Assembly (NCBI GenBank): GCA_030647415.1
Contig: JAUSKB010000008.1
Span: 1 to 35,314 of the forward strand
DNA: 35,314 bases
Origin: a bacterium
GTDB lineage: Bacteria > Patescibacteriota > Minisyncoccia > UBA6257 > GWB1-50-10
Direction: 5' to 3'
The stretch's first letter is position 1. Each line of letters opens with the position of its first letter. Position numbers and translations under genes: made by a program. Positions 1 through 10,436 of this stretch are shown here, in pieces. Under the pieces are notes generated by a model. That model was not told the origin of the DNA and made no database searches. It worked only from the letters and a program-made list of their open reading frames with translations.

Positions 1-227
1 TCCAGGTGCCACGGCACCCCGCACACTGTCGTCGTCGCGCGCCGTACCGTCGCACTGTCGCCCCACAACAGGCACTTTTCCCATGTATGATGGCCATGCA
101 GGCCAATTGTGCGCCAAAAGCGGCCCGCAAGCCTCATATGGGTTCATGTTTCGGACACATGCATCAACCAAATTTCCGAGACAAACTCTCGGGCGAATAA
201 GACCTATATGCAAAACATCAATATTCG

Positions 228-262
228 GGAAGTCCGACTTCCGAATGGAAGATCGGACTTCC
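228..262. repeat. Inverted repeat just 3' of fusA, possible terminator hairpin
   Basis: GGAAGTCCGACTTCC gaat GGAAGATCGGACTTCC. Confidence 0.55.
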
Positions 263-267
263 AAATA

Positions 268-2382
<2,115 letters not shown>

Positions 2383-2447
2383 AAGAGATTTGTTATTATT
2401 TAATCAGCTTTTTCAACACGATCCATAATTCGAGAAGAGGTGATAAA

Positions 2448-2618
2448 ATGATTTCAATCTTTCTGGTGGCAGGGAATTCTCTTATCAGCTTCTGTCTTAC
2501 TATGATGGGAGGTGTTCTTTTCGGCTACTGTCTCGCAACATTGGGAAAGTATCGAATCTCATTTTGGGGATTGATAGCTGGAATCCTCATGATTTTTGTG
2601 GGACTCAATCTTCTCTAA
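2448..2618 (+). CDS. Small hydrophobic (membrane) protein, 56 aa, not in ORF track
   Basis: ATG at 2448 with AGAGGTG SD upstream; MISIFLVAGNSLISFCLTMMGGVLFGYCLATLGKYRISFWGLIAGILMIFVGLNLL*; followed by an intrinsic terminator. Confidence 0.65.
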   Translation: MISIFLVAGNSLISFCLTMMGGVLFGYCLATLGKYRISFWGLIAGILMIFVGLNLL

Positions 2619-2632
2619 GTGCAAACTACTTC

Positions 2633-2658
2633 GGCCAGCTCTGCTGGCCATTTTTTTA
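2633..2658 (+). terminator. Rho-independent terminator of the 56-aa ORF
   Basis: GGCCAGCTCTGCTGGCC followed by ATTTTTTTATT. Confidence 0.8.
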
Positions 2659-2676
2659 TTTCAATCGGCCCATATT

Positions 2677-3147
2677 CTACCGCAGGAGCGATGCAAAAGC
2701 CCTATTTGCCTCGGCCATCCGGTGCATATCGTGCTTCTTCTTGATGGCCGTCCCCTCGCCCTTCGCCGCCAAGAGGAGCTCGTTCGCGAGCTTCACGGCC
2801 ATCGGCTTTCCCTTCCCCGCGCGCGCCGCCGCGATGAGCCAGTGAGTGGCGAGGAAGAACTTGCGCTCCGGCCGGATGTCGCGCGGAATCTGGTAGTTCG
2901 CGCCGCCGACGCGCCGCGAGGTCACCTCGACCAAGGGGGTTGCCTGCTCAAGCGCCTTCTCGAACGTCTTCACGGGCTCCTCCTTCGTCTCCTTCGCGAT
3001 GCGGTCCATCGCGCCGTAGAACACCTTCTCGGCGGCCATCTTCGCGCCGCCGGTCATGAGGTAGTTGATGAACCGCGTGACGTCCGTCCGCTGGTACTTA
3101 TAGTCCGGCTTGTGCTCCCGCCGGGTGAAATAGGTGGCTTTTCTCAT
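2677..3147 (-). CDS. rpsG: 30S ribosomal protein S7
   Basis: 156 aa; KYQRTDVTRFINYLMTGGAKMAAEKVFYGAMD, S7 signature. Confidence 0.97.
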   Translation of the reverse strand: MRKATYFTRREHKPDYKYQRTDVTRFINYLMTGGAKMAAEKVFYGAMDRIAKETKEEPVKTFEKALEQATPLVEVTSRRVGGANYQIPRDIRPERKFFLATHWLIAAARAGKGKPMAVKLANELLLAAKGEGTAIKKKHDMHRMAEANRAFASLLR

Positions 3148-3158
3148 ACTAATGGCGT

Positions 3159-3257
3159 GATACTAATATACTAATTCGTGCGAATGATGCGAATCATACG
3201 AATGAAATCCCATTGGTATCTATTCGTATCATTCGAATGCATTCGTATATTGGTATC
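3159..3257. repeat. ~99-bp imperfect inverted repeat in the rpsL-rpsG spacer
   Basis: GATACTAATATACTAATTCGTGCGAATGATGCGAAT is matched by the reverse complement of the other end, GATACCAATATACGAATGCATTCGAATGATACGAAT. Confidence 0.65.
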
Positions 3258-3668
3258 TCATTTCTTTGGCGTCTTCGCGCCGTACTTCGACCTCTGTTGC
3301 TTCCGCTGCACGCCGGCGGTGTCGAGTACGCCACGGACGATGTGGTACCGCACGCCCGGCAGGTCCTTCACGCGGCCGCCACGGATGACGACGACGGAGT
3401 GCTCCTGCAGGTTGTGCCCCTCGCCGGGAATGTACGCCGTGACCTCCATGCCGTTCGTGAGCCGCACGCGCGCCACCTTCCGAAGCGCGGAGTTCGGCTT
3501 CTTCGGTGTCGTCGTAAACACCTTGAGGCAGACGCCGCGCTTGAACGGCGACGGCGAATTTACGGGCCGGTTCTTCAGGGAATTGAAGTAGAACCCCAAG
3601 CCGGGGCTTTTATCCTTCCTTTGTGCGCTCGTGCGGCCGCGCTTGATGAGTTGTTGTACGGTGGGCAT
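3258..3668 (-). CDS. rpsL: 30S ribosomal protein S12
   Basis: 136 aa; [46 protein letters not shown]. Confidence 0.98.
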   Translation of the reverse strand: MPTVQQLIKRGRTSAQRKDKSPGLGFYFNSLKNRPVNSPSPFKRGVCLKVFTTTPKKPNSALRKVARVRLTNGMEVTAYIPGEGHNLQEHSVVVIRGGRVKDLPGVRYHIVRGVLDTAGVQRKQQRSKYGAKTPKK

Positions 3669-3677
3669 ACACTATAA

Positions 3678-3833
3678 AATCCTAAATCCTAATTTCGAAA
3701 TCCTAAATTCTAAATTCTAAACGGTACGCGATTTTGTTTTGAGTTTTACTCATTAGAATTTGTTTTCCGCCAGGGGCAGATCCGCCTTTGGTGGAAGGGT
3801 TTGGGGTTTCGTGCTTAGGATTTCGAATGCATG
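3678..3833. repeat. Heptamer-like AATCCTA/AATTCTA repeats plus distal inverted copy and an embedded CCGCC...GGTGG hairpin (3767-3794)
   Basis: AAATCCTAAATCCTAATTTCGAAATCCTAAATTCTAAATTCTAAAC; TTCGAAATCCTAA is mirrored by TTAGGATTTCGAA near 3821. Confidence 0.6.
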
Positions 3834-3866
3834 AGTACGTTAGCGAAATACCATCAAAAAGTCAAA

Positions 3867-4481
3867 CTAGCTACCCACGAGAAATCGGAAGATGGTGAAA
3901 ATAATGGGCCCGAGGAACTGCGCGCCGAACCAGATGAAGGCGACGAGGATGAAGAGGCCATACCGTTCGAGCGTCTGCCGGAGCGCGCCCGCAGACGCGG
4001 GCAAGATGGCGTAGAGCAACTTCGACCCGTCGAGTGGCGGAATCGGCACCAGGTTGAAGATTGCGAGCGATATGTTCACGATGACGATAAGCGTCGCGAG
4101 GTCGATGAACGCTGCGTACCCGGGAACGGTCGCGAGTACCCGGACGACGATACCAAACACGACCGCCAGGATGAGATTCGATACGGGTCCCGCGAGCGCG
4201 ATGAGCGCCCCGTCACGGTCCGGCCGCTTAAGGTTCGCCGGGTTATACGGCACCGGCTTCGCCCAGCCGAACACCACGCCGCCGGGAATGAGCGACAGGA
4301 AGAGCGGCACGAGGATGGATCCGACGGGGTCAATGTGCTTTAGGGGATTTAGGGTGATGCGCCCGAGGAGCCGCGCCGTTGGGTCGCCGAGCCGCTCCGC
4401 GACCGCGCCGTGCGCCACCTCGTGGATGATGACGGAACCTAAAAGTACAAGGAGTTGGAAAATGAAGAGTGGCATGTTCAT
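3867..4481 (-). CDS. Site-2 protease family (M50) membrane metalloprotease
   Basis: HEVAHGAVAERLGDPTARLLGRITLNPLKHIDP...NLVPIPPLDGSKLL; start at MNMPLF preferred because the upstream codons fall in a repeat. Confidence 0.93.
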   Translation of the reverse strand: MNMPLFIFQLLVLLGSVIIHEVAHGAVAERLGDPTARLLGRITLNPLKHIDPVGSILVPLFLSLIPGGVVFGWAKPVPYNPANLKRPDRDGALIALAGPVSNLILAVVFGIVVRVLATVPGYAAFIDLATLIVIVNISLAIFNLVPIPPLDGSKLLYAILPASAGALRQTLERYGLFILVAFIWFGAQFLGPIIFTIFRFLVGS

Positions 4482-4500
4482 GCGATGAGACGAATGGTTT

Positions 4501-4605
4501 ACCCTGTTAGAGTTTTGCACATAGTCTTACGTACTGCACACATACTTGTACCAGCAGACGAATTATACCTTTGAAAGTTGCGCGCGTGCAAAACTCTAAT
4601 AGGGT
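4501..4605. mobile_element. MITE-like element copy A
   Basis: ACCCTGTTAGAGTTTTGCAC ... GTGCAAAACTCTAATAGGGT terminal inverted repeats, 105 bp, TA on both flanks. Confidence 0.7.
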
Positions 4606-4621
4606 ATAATACTATCAAGTT

Positions 4622-5248
4622 ATGAACCAAAATAACACGCCGGTGTTTGTGACCATCATCGTCGTCGTGCTCGTGTTCGCCGGGGCGCTCTTCTTCGCCT
4701 TCGACCGCATCGCGACGCTCTCGGGTAACGTAAAGAGTATCGAGGGGAGGATCACGGCGCTCGCCGTCCCGCCGACTGGCGGACAGGCACTACCGACATC
4801 AACGCCGCCGACTCCCCCGCCACCGCCAGCTAGCGAGCCAACTTCTACATCGATCACTATTCCCGCGGCTATAATTTTCCAGACCTCATCGAGCGAGGCA
4901 CTGCCACCGCAATCCCGGCTCACGGTGACCGTTGAAAGCGCAAAGCGTGAGGTGGATGGCAGGGTGACACTGGGCTTGAAAGTTTTCAGCGGCGAGGCGA
5001 CCGGGTACGCCGCGCTCGACCCCCGCACACTCTTTGAGCTCTTGAACCTCGAGGGCGACAATGTGAAAGCGAACGACATGACCGGCTCCTTCTCCACCAT
5101 CCCCGCGAAGGGCGCCGTTTCCGGCACACTCACCTTCCAGACCGACCCTGCCCGGCGCACCATCATCCTCCAGGTGAACTTGCCTGAAGCAAAGTTCTAC
5201 GAGTTCGACTTCGACCGCAAGACGTACAAACAAGCGGAGGTGGGGTAG
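4622..5248 (+). CDS. Hypothetical protein with N-terminal TM anchor
   Basis: 208 aa; VTIIVVVLVFAGALFFAF TM then Pro/Thr-rich linker and a beta-rich C-terminus. Confidence 0.75.
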   Translation: MNQNNTPVFVTIIVVVLVFAGALFFAFDRIATLSGNVKSIEGRITALAVPPTGGQALPTSTPPTPPPPPASEPTSTSITIPAAIIFQTSSSEALPPQSRLTVTVESAKREVDGRVTLGLKVFSGEATGYAALDPRTLFELLNLEGDNVKANDMTGSFSTIPAKGAVSGTLTFQTDPARRTIILQVNLPEAKFYEFDFDRKTYKQAEVG

Positions 5249-5282
5249 CAGCAAACTAAGATTCCCTTCCGGCATCAGACGT

Positions 5283-5307
5283 CCCCGCCTTGCTGGCGGG
5301 GTGTTTT
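5283..5307 (+). terminator. Rho-independent terminator
   Basis: CCCCGCCTTGCTGGCGGGG TGTTTT. Confidence 0.75.
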
Positions 5308-5332
5308 CGCTCTCGCGTCGTCGCGCTCCGAG

Positions 5333-5366
5333 ACCCGCCCGAACGTACCGTTTGGTACGGGCGGGT
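5333..5366. repeat. GC-rich palindromic repeat, intergenic copy related to those at 8473 and 20104
   Basis: ACCCGCCCGAACGTACCGTTTGGTACGGGCGGGT. Confidence 0.6.
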
Positions 5367-5420
5367 GTGCCGTCGGGGACTGCCGATCCGCTTTCTGGTG
5401 GGTAAAAGGGAAAAACACAA

Positions 5421-5446
5421 ACCCCGCGACTACTCGCGGGGTCTTT
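5421..5446. terminator. Hairpin terminator
   Basis: ACCCCGCGACTACTCGCGGGGTCTTT. Confidence 0.6.
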
Positions 5447-5460
5447 ACTGCTAAACCTTT

Positions 5461-7143
5461 CTACCAACTCCCTTTCGCACCGCCGCCGCCCGAGCGGCCG
5501 CCGCCGAAGCTGAATCCATTGTTGCTACTTCGACTGCTTTCCTCTCGTCTTCGTTGGTTGCTCTGAATCCGCTCTCGCTCTCTCCGGCGCGCCGCGTCCG
5601 CTGCCGCGATTACTGCGGCGATGTCGCTGTTCGCTTGCTGCTTCGCACCGTTTGCGAGCGTCAACGCCGTCTCGATCGCTGCCGCAACTGCGAGCCAGTC
5701 GGTTCCCAGAGATCCGTTGCCCATGAGATGCGATGCCTTCCGAAGCGATTCTTCCGCATTCTTGGCGTCTTTCTTGGCGTCCGAGCCGACCCGATGATCG
5801 TCAATTGCAGCATACGCTACGTCCACTGCCTGTTTTGCGGCCGCGAAGTTCTTTGGAGAATCTAGTCGCGCACGCTCCGCTTTTTTTGAAAATTCCATAA
5901 CGATCGTAAGCGCACCCTCCGCTGCGACGAGCGCCTGCGATACCGAAGCGAGGGCCTTTCCCGCTGTATCGAACGACTGTTTCTCTATCGAACCGAGACT
6001 TGCCGCGTTCTCTGCATGCTGTTTCGCGAGACGAAGCTCTCGCTCCAGAGTCTCGAAGAAGCTTTTGTGGTCACCCAGGTTGATCTTAGGATGGTGCACA
6101 GTGAGCGTCCGGAATGCGTCGCGCGCCTTCGGCAGCAGATCGCGTATCCGCTTGCTCTCGACGTCTGTCGTTTTCAAGACTTTCCCGCACAGATCCGCAG
6201 TCGCGCTCTTCGAATACAGATCGCCCACCTTGCCATGCACTGCTTCCTTCACCGCGGCCGCGAGCGTTTGCATACTCTTAAAGTACGACGTTGTCCCTTT
6301 CTGATCGAACGATCCAAGCTCTTCGATGCTTGGTTGTAGCGTTTCAAGGTCCCGCATGACATCCGGAGCGTCTTTAAAGCCACGTCGTTGCAATTCTGCG
6401 ACATGCCTGCCTGCCGCGAGAAAACAATCGACGGCTGCACTCAACAGCCATACCGCTTTCTCGCGTGCCGCGGCGCGTTCGGCCCCGGCGCGCTTACGAC
6501 GAGCGTTGAGATGCAAAGCAATACCCGCAAACGCCCCAAAAAATACGATGCTGAGTATGACCGGCCATGCCGCCGCCCAGAATTGCCTGCTCTCTTCGGC
6601 TTGAATGCGCGCGTCTCGCTCGGCCTGCTCGCGCTCCGCCTGACGCTCCGGCGACGTCTGGTACCGCAGGTGCGACGTGATGCCGTCGACGGCCGCGCGG
6701 ATACCCAGCGCGTAGTTTCCAGATCGGAAGTGCTGCGTAAGGCTCTCGCGCCCGATCCGGCCCGCAGCAGCGTCCGTAAGGTATCCCTCAAGGCCGTACC
6801 CCACCTCGATCTTCCATTCGCGATCATCTAGAGCGATGAGCAGCAACACGCCGTTGTCCTTGCCTTTCTTCCCGATCCCCCACCGTCCGAACAGGTCAAC
6901 GGCGTATTGCTCGATAGGTTCGTCGCCGAGCGTCGATATGACGACGACCGCAATCTCCTGCGTCGTCTCCCATTCATACGCGTGGAGCGTCGTCTCAAGC
7001 GAACGGTCGTCCTGCACGGTCAGCGTGGTTTTCGTGAAATCGGTGACGAAGCCGTCACGATACCGATGGTCGGGAATTTCCCCGACCGCCATCCTCACAA
7101 ATACAACAACAAGCAACGCACAGGTTGCGATTATGTTTTTCAC
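5461..7143 (-). CDS. TPM-domain (YgcG-like) secreted/membrane protein with coiled-coil region and Gly-rich tail
   Basis: Signal/TM start, VVVISTLGDEPIEQYAVDLFGRWGIGKKGKDNGVLLLIALDDREWKIEVGYGLEG is the TPM domain; SFGGGRSGGGGAKGSW tail. Confidence 0.88.
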   Translation of the reverse strand: MKNIIATCALLVVVFVRMAVGEIPDHRYRDGFVTDFTKTTLTVQDDRSLETTLHAYEWETTQEIAVVVISTLGDEPIEQYAVDLFGRWGIGKKGKDNGVLLLIALDDREWKIEVGYGLEGYLTDAAAGRIGRESLTQHFRSGNYALGIRAAVDGITSHLRYQTSPERQAEREQAERDARIQAEESRQFWAAAWPVILSIVFFGAFAGIALHLNARRKRAGAERAAAREKAVWLLSAAVDCFLAAGRHVAELQRRGFKDAPDVMRDLETLQPSIEELGSFDQKGTTSYFKSMQTLAAAVKEAVHGKVGDLYSKSATADLCGKVLKTTDVESKRIRDLLPKARDAFRTLTVHHPKINLGDHKSFFETLERELRLAKQHAENAASLGSIEKQSFDTAGKALASVSQALVAAEGALTIVMEFSKKAERARLDSPKNFAAAKQAVDVAYAAIDDHRVGSDAKKDAKNAEESLRKASHLMGNGSLGTDWLAVAAAIETALTLANGAKQQANSDIAAVIAAADAARRRERERIQSNQRRREESSRSSNNGFSFGGGRSGGGGAKGSW

Positions 7144-7322
7144 TGTAACCTCCTTGTATTACTATGATTGAGACTGTGAAATTTCTGGAGAAATAGTGCA
7201 CTATTATAGATAAGATGTCAACTTTTTTGTGTACATTCGCAAATACAAACCCCGCGAATGAATCACAGTGTCCATATGTTGCATTTTAAATCTCCTTGGG
7301 TATACTGAGTGCACTTTTACCC

Positions 7323-7535
7323 ATGCGGCAATGCGAACGGTGCGGAAAATCATTCATCATGGGCGGGACGCGAAAGCTCCTGCGAGGTCACTACAATCCG
7401 ACGTCGTGGACCAAGAAGCGGGCGAATTTGCAGTGGACTCGCCTCCACACCGTGGGCAAGCCCACGGGGCAGAAGGTGACCCGACGTTCCATGGTCTGCA
7501 CGAACTGCCTTCGGACGCTGTCGAGGGTAAAGTAG
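7323..7535 (+). CDS. rpmB: 50S ribosomal protein L28
   Basis: MRQCERCGKSFIMGGTRKLLRGHYNPTSWTKKRANLQ...VCTNCLRT; CxxC pairs as in zinc-binding L28. Confidence 0.85.
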   Translation: MRQCERCGKSFIMGGTRKLLRGHYNPTSWTKKRANLQWTRLHTVGKPTGQKVTRRSMVCTNCLRTLSRVK

Positions 7536-7557
7536 TGAGTAGGAAGATACAAGATTC

Positions 7558-7659
7558 ACCCTGTTAGAGTTTTACCCGCACGCCGTTATCTTGATACCGA
7601 GTAGCATACAATACTAATCGAATGCGTGCAATAAAGTGTTTGTAAAACTCTAACAGGGT
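7558..7659. mobile_element. MITE-like element copy B
   Basis: ACCCTGTTAGAGTTTTAC ... GTAAAACTCTAACAGGGT, 102 bp. Confidence 0.7.
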
Positions 7660-7686
7660 AAAAGAGAAAAGAGATAAAGAGGGGGC

Positions 7687-7730
7687 AACAACATCCTTAC
7701 ATACTGGAGTATGTAAGGATGTTGTTTTTC
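7687..7730 (+). terminator. 19-bp perfect stem with T-tract
   Basis: AACAACATCCTTACATACT GG AGTATGTAAGGATGTTGTT TTTC. Confidence 0.65.
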
Positions 7731-7751
7731 ATTGAAAATTCAGCGATGCGC

Positions 7752-7778
7752 AAACCCCGCCATTTCGGCGGGGTTTTT
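7752..7778. terminator. Rho-independent terminator
   Basis: AAACCCCGCCATTTCGGCGGGGTTTTT. Confidence 0.8.
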
Positions 7779-7796
7779 GATGTAGATTGAATCGGC

Positions 7797-8030
7797 TCAG
7801 CTAAAAATCGAGCCCACTTCATTTCCACTTGCAGTGACATCTCGGATAACCTTTTCCCAGCGACGCTCAACTTCTTCCGGAGACAGAAACTGCGCTTCCG
7901 GTCCGATCCCATCGTCTGTTGGGCTACCCTGTTTGGACATTCGCTCCCGCTCCCGACGCTCGTACTCCGCCCTATCCTCAGGTGGAATACCACCACCATC
8001 ACCCCACATATCACCCCACATAAATCCCAT
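7797..8030 (-). CDS. Hypothetical small protein
   Basis: MGFMWGDMWGDGGGIPPEDRAEYERRERERMSKQ...; GGAGG upstream of the ATG at 8030. Confidence 0.6.
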   Translation of the reverse strand: MGFMWGDMWGDGGGIPPEDRAEYERRERERMSKQGSPTDDGIGPEAQFLSPEEVERRWEKVIRDVTASGNEVGSIFS

Positions 8031-8205
8031 ATTCCCTCCTTTTTCTTTTGTCGTTTTTCCTTGTAGTTTCGTGCTCACCCCACCCTACACCACCTCCCGC
8101 TTCCGTTGCAACATCCGATGTTCCATACTATGACTGTCTACTTGTCTCTCGTCTCTCGTTGGTTGTAGGTTGTTGGTCGTACGTTATTGGTTGTTGGTTA
8201 CCCCT

Positions 8206-8733
8206 ATGGACCTCCTCTCCCATGCGCTCTGGGGCGCGACCATCGTGCGGAAACGCCACCTCGTCTGGTGGGCCGCCCTCTTTGGCGCGCTCCCGGACCT
8301 GGTGGGGAGCGCGCCGGGATTCCTCTACCTCCTCTTCGCCCGAGGCATCCTCTGGGGCACCGACACATGGCAGCTCATGCCCGCATGGACGCATGACGCG
8401 TACCACCTCTCGCATAGCCTGCTCGGCATCGCCGTCGTCGCCGTCACGCTCGCGTGCGTCGGCAAATGGCATGCCCGAACGACCGATACCGTCCGGTCGG
8501 GCGGGTGGTTAATCCTCATACTCCCTTTTTCATTTCACATTGTTCTTGACCTATTCACACACGTGACTGACCCGCTCGCGCGACTGTTGTTTCCATTCGT
8601 GGCATGGGACGCCGCACACGTCATCGGCGTGAACTGGTGGGAATCCGGGTGGATTATCGCCACGAACATCGCTACCCTCATCCTCATGAACGCGTTCCTC
8701 TGGCGGCGATGGCGCTTCCCGACACCTGTGTGA
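8206..8733 (+). CDS. Membrane-bound metal-dependent hydrolase-like (YdjM/DUF457-like) protein
   Basis: MDLLSHALWGATIVRKRHLVWWAALFGALPDLV...HSLLGIAVVAV...FHIVLDLFTH. Confidence 0.7.
   Translation: MDLLSHALWGATIVRKRHLVWWAALFGALPDLVGSAPGFLYLLFARGILWGTDTWQLMPAWTHDAYHLSHSLLGIAVVAVTLACVGKWHARTTDTVRSGGWLILILPFSFHIVLDLFTHVTDPLARLLFPFVAWDAAHVIGVNWWESGWIIATNIATLILMNAFLWRRWRFPTPV
8473..8504. repeat. GC-rich palindromic repeat inside the CDS 8206-8733
   Basis: GCCCGAACGACCGATACCGTCCGGTCGGGCGG; differs at 2 of 32 positions from the copy at 20104. Confidence 0.8.
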
Positions 8734-8736
8734 GCG

Positions 8737-8774
8737 AATATACCGTATATAACGGCCGTTATATACGGTATATT
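8737..8774. repeat. 38-bp palindrome family PAL-A, copy 1 (perfect dyad extends to 8736-8775)
   Basis: AATATACC GTATATA ACGGCCGT TATATAC GGTATATT. Confidence 0.9.
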
Positions 8775-8843
8775 CTCGGAGGCGTACGGCCGACACTCGC
8801 GCGCTTGCCACCAACCTAGCGAGCGGTCATACTAGAAACTCGA

Positions 8844-8914
8844 CGGGCTGTAGTATACCGGTAGTACGCTTGCATGGGGTGCAAGTAGACCGGGTCCAAC
8901 TCCCGGCAGCCCGA
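8844..8914 (+). tRNA. tRNA-Pro (anticodon GGG)
   Basis: CGGGCTG/CAGCCCG acceptor stem, anticodon arm CTTGC-ATGGGGT-GCAAG, T arm CCGGG-TCCAACT-CCCGG. Confidence 0.9.
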
Positions 8915-9023
8915 CTGAGGAGTAATGACGACGAAGTACTGAGGTTAGTAAACCGAATGTACCGAACGAAGGTGAGGGAGGTGCTGAGCGCAGCAGCGCG
9001 AACGTACCGACACGAATTTTAAT

Positions 9024-9046
9024 CTAGCGGAGTTTAACTCCACTAG
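9024..9046. repeat. Short inverted repeat upstream of small ORF promoter
   Basis: CTAGCGGAGTTTAACTCCACTAG. Confidence 0.5.
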
Positions 9047-9048
9047 CA

Positions 9049-9078
9049 TTGACACCGAACCAGTTCCTGGTTTAGTAT
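9049..9078 (+). promoter_or_regulatory. Sigma70-like promoter for the 35-aa ORF
   Basis: TTGACA, 18-bp spacer, TAGTAT. Confidence 0.5.
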
Positions 9079-9116
9079 GGTTTCAGACTTATTTTCCACT
9101 AATTTCGGAGGTTCGT

Positions 9117-9224
9117 ATGAAACAGCTCAAGATGAGCAAGGAAGTACGATGGAATATCGCCTATGCAACTGTGTTGACGATTTGCGTTTTGCTTCTTGTG
9201 GTTCTGAAAATTCTCTTCTGGTAA
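9117..9224 (+). CDS. Single-TM small protein, 35 aa, not in ORF track
   Basis: GGAGG 5 nt upstream of the ATG; MKQLKMSKEVRWNIAYATVLTICVLLLVVLKILFW*; terminator downstream. Confidence 0.7.
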   Translation: MKQLKMSKEVRWNIAYATVLTICVLLLVVLKILFW

Positions 9225-9268
9225 TGTGGTGGGCGCGGCAATTGCGCGCCTCGTGAAATAGCACACAA

Positions 9269-9298
9269 AAAAACCTCTCCATCATGGAGAGGTTTTTT
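9269..9298. terminator. Bidirectional rho-independent terminator
   Basis: AAAAACCTCTCCATCATGGAGAGGTTTTTT. Confidence 0.9.
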
Positions 9299-9320
9299 CG
9301 TTCGAAGCCGCGCCCCCGCC

Positions 9321-10217
9321 TCATTTCACCTGCGCCTTCCGGCCCCAGAGGTAGAGGAGCGGGCTTGCGACGAAAATCGAGGAGTAGGTGCCGAACATGG
9401 TGCCGACGAGCATGGTGAGTACAAAATAGAAAAGTGAGGTCGGGCCGAATATGAGGAGTGCGACCAAGACGAGAATGAGCGTGAGCGAGGTGTTGAACGA
9501 CCGCACATAGGTTTCCTGGACACTCTGGTTCACGATGACCGCGAGGTCCACGCGCTTCCCCTTCTCCTTGAGTAAATGTTCCCGAATCCGGTCGAACACC
9601 ACGATGGTGTCGTGCACCGAGAACCCCATGACCACGAGGAGGGCGACGATGAAATTCGTGTCGATTTCAATGCCTTTCCAGTTGCCGAGAATGGCCAGCA
9701 TGCCAGTCGGGATGATGACGTCATGGAACAACGTGAGAAGTGTCACCACGCCGTATTTCCACGACCGCACCGGTTCCGAAACCTTCCGGAAAGCAAAGGC
9801 GACGTAGAGCGAGATGCCGAGAAGCACAAGGACAATCGCCCAAAGCGCTTTCGTGCGGAGCTCGGACCCGATAACCGGACCGATGTTCGAGAAGCTCCGT
9901 TCCTGGTACTCCCCTATGCCGCGTAGCACCGTCTGATAGGTCGCGTACTCGGTGGGGGTGATACTTGGCAGGCGGATGAGAAAATCCCCGCCGCTCGCCC
10001 GCTTCACCGTCGCCTCATGTGCGGGCACGGCAACATGGAGCACTTCCACAAGCGCCTGTTCGGTCGGGGCGGAATCCATGAAGGCGACCTGCCACTGCGA
10101 GCCGCCCTTCAGGTCTATGCCCTGCCGGAGACCGAAAACGGCGATTGCGATGATGCTCGCGGCGACCACGACGGCGGAGAAGCCGAAGAACCAGTGTTTT
10201 TTGGAAATCAAATCCAT
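9321..10217 (-). CDS. secF: Protein translocase subunit SecF
   Basis: 298 aa; GIDLKGGSQW, FSVHDTIVVFDRIRE. Confidence 0.95.
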   Translation of the reverse strand: MDLISKKHWFFGFSAVVVAASIIAIAVFGLRQGIDLKGGSQWQVAFMDSAPTEQALVEVLHVAVPAHEATVKRASGGDFLIRLPSITPTEYATYQTVLRGIGEYQERSFSNIGPVIGSELRTKALWAIVLVLLGISLYVAFAFRKVSEPVRSWKYGVVTLLTLFHDVIIPTGMLAILGNWKGIEIDTNFIVALLVVMGFSVHDTIVVFDRIREHLLKEKGKRVDLAVIVNQSVQETYVRSFNTSLTLILVLVALLIFGPTSLFYFVLTMLVGTMFGTYSSIFVASPLLYLWGRKAQVK

Positions 10218-10425
10218 CCTGTTAGAGTTTTACCCTGTTAGAAATTTGCATATTAATTTATTTGCCATACACATGCCAGTGCCAAAGCAGAATGTATACC
10301 GAAAAAGCAGCGCGCATGCAAATCTCTAACAGGGTGAACACACAATCCGTTGGATGTAAAAAAATTGTTGTCGTGTAAATAAATTTTCATAAGAAATCTT
10401 TGTATTCGTAAAACTCTAACAGGAT
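10216..10425. mobile_element. MITE-like element copy C-outer, interrupted by a nested copy
   Basis: ATCCTGTTAGAGTTTTAC ... GTAAAACTCTAACAGGAT, 210 bp containing a 104-bp second element. Confidence 0.7.
10232..10335. mobile_element. MITE-like element copy C-inner
   Basis: ACCCTGTTAGAAATTTGCA ... TGCAAATCTCTAACAGGGT, 104 bp. Confidence 0.7.
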
Positions 10426-10436
10426 AAATAGGAAAT

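Noticed and set aside
8915-9015. Possible second tRNA or structured RNA after tRNA-Pro
   Set aside because: Repeated CGAA-GTACCGA-like words but no cloverleaf or clear stem found by eye.
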